Assembly (NCBI GenBank): GCA_038363925.1
Contig: JAQQWL010000003.1
Coordinates: 1,302,001 to 1,366,000 of the forward strand
DNA length: 64,000 nt
DNA from: Apiospora phragmitis
Lineage: Eukaryota; Ascomycota; Sordariomycetes; Amphisphaeriales; Apiosporaceae
Reading direction: 5' to 3'
This document shows positions 59,301 through 64,000 of the stretch, piece by piece (position 1 is the first letter of the stretch; every line of letters starts with the position of its first letter). Made by a program: the position numbers and the translations under genes. The notes under the pieces are model-generated. The model made no database searches. It was not told the origin of the DNA and saw only the letters and a program-made list of their open reading frames with translations.

Positions 59301-62300
59301 CGAGGCTAGATCCAACCCTCCGGTACCCGATGAGATATTCAATATAGATTGGGGGATATACAGACTAGATGAAGAGGCTGGAGGGTTGCGATGATCGGCA
59401 GGACGTCTCGGCACGAGCAAGGGCTCGCTGCGGTTCGAATAAGCTATGGTTTAGCGCAGGTAGCGTAACGATGATACAGCGGATAGGCTCGCTCAGCAGG
59501 TGTGGCCACCCACAGTGGCACACCAAGCGATCGATATCAACCGAGCGACAAACCGGGATTCCAGGAAGCGAGCTGCAGAACATCTGAAATACTCCGGGGA
59601 CCTGCAGAGCGCGAGGAAAAGAACGCAGTATCCGTTTGATTGACGGATAAACTGGCTTCGACGCCAGAGAACATCATGGGCTCCGTCATGTGCCTGGGGA
59701 TCACCACATCATCTGCGCCGCAGGCGAGACCTACATGCAACCATCAATAACTGTCATTGTGTCCACCATAGCAGGCAGGTGAATCGGATATTCGAAGCGC
59801 GACCCGCCTATGCCAAGACTTGTCACCCCGAGAGAGTGCTTTTTTTGGTCGGCTTCGGTTCAGCTGAATGACAGGAAGTAAAGGAAGCATACAGCAAGCC
59901 GCATAAGTGCTGTTCGAGGGTCAAACATGTGAGTGTTTCGAGCAGATCAAACGAGTAGAAACGAATCACCGCAACGAGCAAAGTCTCGATCTTTTCTTTC
60001 AGTGGCTCAAATTCCGTTAGAGGTCTGTGGTTAGTCAGGGTCGGAGTCGGGTCTGCGGGGGCGGGCCAGGCAGCTCGAAGAGGATGAGAAGAAGCAGAAG
60101 CTAGCACGTGCTTGTGCCCGAGAGTGGGTGATGGCTGGATGGATGGTTGGATGGATGGGCGGATGAGGTGACACATGCTAGAGACGACACCGGTTGGACA
60201 GGCCTTGGAAAACGCTGCCACCTGCGCAGTATCAAAGAAGTGCTGCTGTATGTACGTGCAGTGGTATTCGGGTAGCCTGGAAGGATCCAAATTCCGGTGA
60301 GTCGTGGTGATGCAATGTTTCAAAGTCATGCATTCGTGGTTGCAGTGCATCTCAGCCAACTGCAGCATTGAATTATTTTTGAGGAAAAAGGGGGGTGGGA
60401 GTGGCATTGGCGGTGCCGAATGCTGCTGAAGGATCAAAGGGATCTATCTGTACAACCTGGTAAGAGCAAGAATTTTCTTCTCTGTTTCTCATCAAGGGTG
60501 CCCGTGTCCAAGATCCAATGTCAGCTCTAGGTATTGATCTAATCTTATGTAAGAAGTATGTACTTTGGTCGATGTATGCAAGTACGTACGTATTCCTGGG
60601 CATCTTATTAGCCGCTATGTATTTCCATTTGTCGACTTATCAAGGGCGTTCCTTCCTTACCTGCAGTACAGTACAGTATCTGCCTGACTACCCGTATTGG
60701 CATTAGCATCAGGAGACAGATATGGTAGAGATGATGTCAAATCAGAGAGAAGAGGCCAGCAGCAGACAAACCAACGAAATGCCAATATGTAGGCAGGTGC
60801 ATGAGATAGGCAAAGCTGTATGTAGTAGGGGGCCGCATAGGGCCGTCTGATCCCTAAGGTATGGATGGGCCCAATTTCCAACTTGGGAATTCAAATCGGG
60901 GAGCAACGACGCAAGATCGTCGTTTCGTCGCGTCTATTGAGTCCTACGGGCTACGGCTGCAAGTATCCACGATGAGAAAGCCACTTTTCGAGCCTTACTT
61001 GACGTGAACTATCTACCAAACATTGAGTAGCAGATTGGCGATGATGGAATCAATACCTATGCCAATGCACATCGATTTGATGCGCATCGGCGGGATTCGT
61101 GGCAGCTCCGTCCCTCCACCCCCCCCTCCCTCCCCCCCCAGACGCGCTCCAGTCAGGACCTCAACCCCTCCAACCCGAGGACTGGCTCCATGTTGACTGG
61201 AGTCTGGCTCCCCTAGCAGGAGCAGCCTTAGCCCAGAGGACTGGAGCCCAAGCTCGTAAAGCAGCTGGGTTCATCAATGGGGCCAGAAGCAGAGACAGGA
61301 TCGTTGTCCAGGCAGGGTTGACCCCTACCGGCCGCCGGGTCCCTTAACCGAGCTGCCATTCCCGGCAGGTTTCTGGTCGCATTTTGGTTTTTTTCCCTCA
61401 TCTCTTGTCCTCCGGGCAAAATCCGGGCCTACAACCATTGGAGGCTCTTTGAACGAGGCTAGAGATAAACAGGCAAAGCACCCAACCAGGGGTTTCACTT
61501 GCATGGGTTTGATCGAAGCGACCAGACCATCCAAGCCCAAACGAACGGACACCATTCCTACTTGAGCAGGCGCCTTGTTTTCGTTCACTGATTGAATCAA
61601 ATGGTGTTAAAGTATTGATCGCAAGAAACGAACCAACGCAGAAAAAGGTCTCGATATGTAACACATCAGATAACCGACCGTAGACGAAAAACAGATTGGT
61701 ATGTTCTCGTTCAGACCAACCAACAAACTCCGCCTGAACATATTACATTTATCTTCTCAAATATCCAATGGTAGAGAGGGACTTGTTCAGACTCACCGGA
61801 GTGCCCTCCCTTTGATGATCTCGATGTACTACTACCCAATCAATAATATCCGACAGTTAGGTATGAACTGTGCTCTAATTGACACCGAAACCCACATCGA
61901 TGTGCCTAGCTCAGTAGTAGATGCGAGAGATGGCTCCAATTTATGGCTCCTCCAAATTGGGCTTGCTGCAGGGTGCATCTAGCCTAGCACAGAACGGGTA
62001 AGAAACATCTCAAAAGTCAATGGGATTTCCCAATTCTCCAAAGCAGCCATTCCTTTCACTAGGTAGACGGAGCATCACCTACGGCCCGGAGGAGACAGAG
62101 AAGAAAAGGATAGGCAACAGGAGGGATTTTCTTATTCCTTGCTTGCAGGCAGACCCCCAGCCGATGTGGAATCTGCATTCATGTCGCATGCGAAAGGCGT
62201 TCCGAGGAATTGAAACCTCGACCACGGCCCATTACGACCATGATTATCGCTGTACCTGCCTACAAAAGGTTGACAATTCTGTGATGAGCCCGGCTGAGTT

Positions 62301-63057
62301 ATGCCACTTGTGTTGGTGTAGCCAGGCCTGCATCAGTCCAATATTTCATGATACATGCGGTCTCGGTGACATCTGTAGGTACGTCGCATTTTTATTTTTA
62401 TGCCTGCTCAGACATGTTGTATGTAGGTCTGGCAAGGTAGGATGGATGGATGTATGTAAGTACTTGCTGCTGCTGTATGCATGGGAGCAGGTATGGTAAT
62501 ACTGCAGATACCAACAGGAATCTCGGCCCAGGGTAGCGCGTGTTCGAAACGCTTCACCACACCTTTTTCCCAATTCACTCTCGCGCTCTCTCTTTCTCAC
62601 TCTTTCGGCCGGGCCAGCTCCCCCAGCGCCGAGTAACAACAAACCAGCAGCAGCTGCTGGCTGCAATGTTTGCTGCTTCAAGGCTATCTGTTCTTCGTCT
62701 GTTTTGTCCATGCCCATGCCCATCCATGTCCATTCTGCCGCGGCCTATCTTGGCTGTCACCCCCTTGTTTCCCGCCTATCTGCCATCTACTTTGCAATCA
62801 GACCATCGATACGTGCCTACAGGCCCTGCCTACACTACGCTGTACCCATACAGATCCATATCCATCCATACCTACCCATACTACTACCTACCCGACCAGG
62901 AACCGCCGCCTATGCTGCCCGCGTTTCCTTGCCCCGGTCACCCATCAATCCCCCTTGGCACGGTGAGGACGCGAATGTATGGATGAATTGCCAAACCCCC
63001 CTGGTTTCCCTCTCATCGCCGGCTCCATAAAAATTTCAAATTAACACCCAAATAAAA
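56353..63057. other. 6.7-kb region without supportable genes
   Basis: Base composition is normal (not RIP-eroded), but no frame shows a domain, signal peptide or consistent introns; the longest are a 204-codon minus frame (59823-60437) and a 159-codon plus frame (62020-62499). The distal part (about 60900-63057) is rich in pyrimidine runs and short repeats, like a long promoter and 5' leader for the gene at 63058. Confidence 0.45.
60131..60169 (+). repeat. GGAT-type microsatellite
   Basis: Imperfect tetranucleotide repeat TGGA/GGAT with TGGC, TGGT and GGGC variants, about 39 bp. Confidence 0.7.
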
Positions 63058-64000
63058 ATGTCAGAGGCACAGGAGCAGCCACCTCAGCGAGGCCATCCAC
63101 GGCCTGGGCAGGGCCAGGACCAAGACCAAGACGAGCCTCGACCTGCACCCGGACGGGGAACTGGCGCCTTCACTCCCGCCATCTCCGCTGCTGCGCAAGA
63201 AGATGCCCATGCTCCAATTCGAGCTAGCCGTCATGGCCTTTCCTCTGCTTTTGTGACCGATAATAGTAGTAGTAATAATGTTGGTGGATTGCGCTGTGAC
63301 ACTTCACTGGCCAGATCCCCGTCACGGTCACAAGCTACAACTACCAACACCACCAACAACATAACCACCACCACCACTACCCAGACAACATCTTTTGGCG
63401 CTCCTGCTGGCCCCCGTTTGCACCTACAGGCAGAATCGCGGCCTAGCGCAGACGACGACACCCGGATTTACAGTGCGAAACGAGGGCTGCAGCTGCAGCC
63501 ACGGCCGGAGTCAGTTGCAGAGCCACCGACGGCTACACGGCCTCTGCAAGGAGTAATTGTAGAAATCAAGGAGGAGCAGTCTATCAAGGGCAGGGAGTGC
63601 ACGTCGCCAGAGCTTCTTTCGACGCCAAACACTGCAACCACTGCTAATGTCAGAACCACGACGCCAACCACCACAAACTCACCCTCTGCTCCCACCGGCA
63701 CTGCGACAGGCACAATAACTGCTGCTATAGCTGACACGACTGTCGCTACCGATCCGCCCCTGACCCCATCTGGTGCCAACGCTTCTTATTCTTCTTCTTC
63801 GGCGGATATCCAACGCATTGCAAACGGCGCCACCTCCTCGCACCCTCCCACGCCGACGTCGCGAGCCATGTCAAACCCACCTCCACCTCACCAGTCCGGC
63901 CCGCCGCGACAGTCCATATCTTATCCAGCCCCGACGTATGCGCCTCCGATGCACTACGCATATCCGACCTCGGCAGGGTCAAGCGCCGATGTCTATCGAG
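63058..64000 (+). CDS. long disordered Thr/Ser/Pro-rich protein, N-terminal part, probable regulator
   Basis: The ATG at 63058 follows an A-rich leader (AATAAAAATG). The frame is open for about 314 codons to the window edge with no stop. The product begins MSEAQEQPPQRGHPRPGQGQ and is rich in Gln, Thr, Asn, Ser and Pro, with a short ordered-looking segment (LQGVIVEIKEEQSIKG) in the middle, then a Ser/Ala-rich stretch and a Pro/Tyr-rich region (YPAPTYAPPMHYAYP). Such N-termini are common in fungal transcription factors whose DNA-binding domain follows; that domain would lie outside the window, so the class cannot be named. The long leader region upstream also fits a regulatory gene. Confidence 0.75.
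   Translation, partial: MSEAQEQPPQRGHPRPGQGQDQDQDEPRPAPGRGTGAFTPAISAAAQEDAHAPIRASRHGLSSAFVTDNSSSNNVGGLRCDTSLARSPSRSQATTTNTTNNITTTTTTQTTSFGAPAGPRLHLQAESRPSADDDTRIYSAKRGLQLQPRPESVAEPPTATRPLQGVIVEIKEEQSIKGRECTSPELLSTPNTATTANVRTTTPTTTNSPSAPTGTATGTITAAIADTTVATDPPLTPSGANASYSSSSADIQRIANGATSSHPPTPTSRAMSNPPPPHQSGPPRQSISYPAPTYAPPMHYAYPTSAGSSADVYR

Noticed and set aside
59823..60437. 204-codon minus-strand frame
   Set aside because: Contains a translated GGAT microsatellite and no recognisable fold.

Overview
This window comes from a filamentous ascomycete, probably a sordariomycete. The evidence is short spliceosomal introns (45-170 nt, GTRNGT...CTRAC...YAG), GC-rich coding exons, families confined to Pezizomycotina (2EXR proteins, AA9 polysaccharide monooxygenase, subgroup-C-type GH18 chitinase, DUF4188 monooxygenase), and transposons reduced to TA-rich sequence in the manner of repeat-induced point mutation (RIP).

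Layout. 1-9.7 kb: an F-box-like gene running off the left edge, two 2EXR genes, a type-B carboxylesterase and an AA9 LPMO. 10.4-18.8 kb: a divergent pair from one 0.7-kb promoter. On the minus strand is a secreted protein built of nine hevein-type chitin-binding modules. On the plus strand is a nine-exon gene encoding about 1,732 aa that joins hevein modules, a GH18 chitinase, a linker, a complete-looking S8 subtilase triad and a Cys-rich tail. All nine exon phases agree. 19-34.7 kb: an ankyrin gene with an in-frame TGA, a RIP-eroded 1,928-bp Fot1/pogo element, a small hypothetical gene, then a second Fot1/pogo element (23862-33395) split by a 7.6-kb Ty3/gypsy retrotransposon, followed by a C2H2 gene. 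36-47.3 kb: a family VIII esterase/beta-lactamase-like gene, an exomer ChAPs gene, and HIR3, a histone chaperone subunit. 50-56.4 kb: a small probable mitochondrial protein, a DUF4188 monooxygenase, and three minus-strand tRNA genes (Gln-CTG, Ala-AGC, Gly-GCC). 56.4-63 kb has no supportable gene. From 63058 a long low-complexity protein-coding frame runs off the right edge.

Several genes, including the conserved HIR3 (four breaks) and the ChAPs gene (one), carry single-base frame breaks, many at homopolymers. Since both are conserved cellular genes that read well on each side of every break, I read these mainly as assembly indels. Coding calls with breaks should therefore not be taken as pseudogenes without read support.

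Functionally, the left half is rich in secreted products acting on polymers (esterase, AA9, CBM18 array, chitinase-protease). The right half is housekeeping (exomer and chitin synthase traffic, histone deposition, tRNAs). The GH18-S8 fusion and its divergent nine-hevein partner are the most unusual content.
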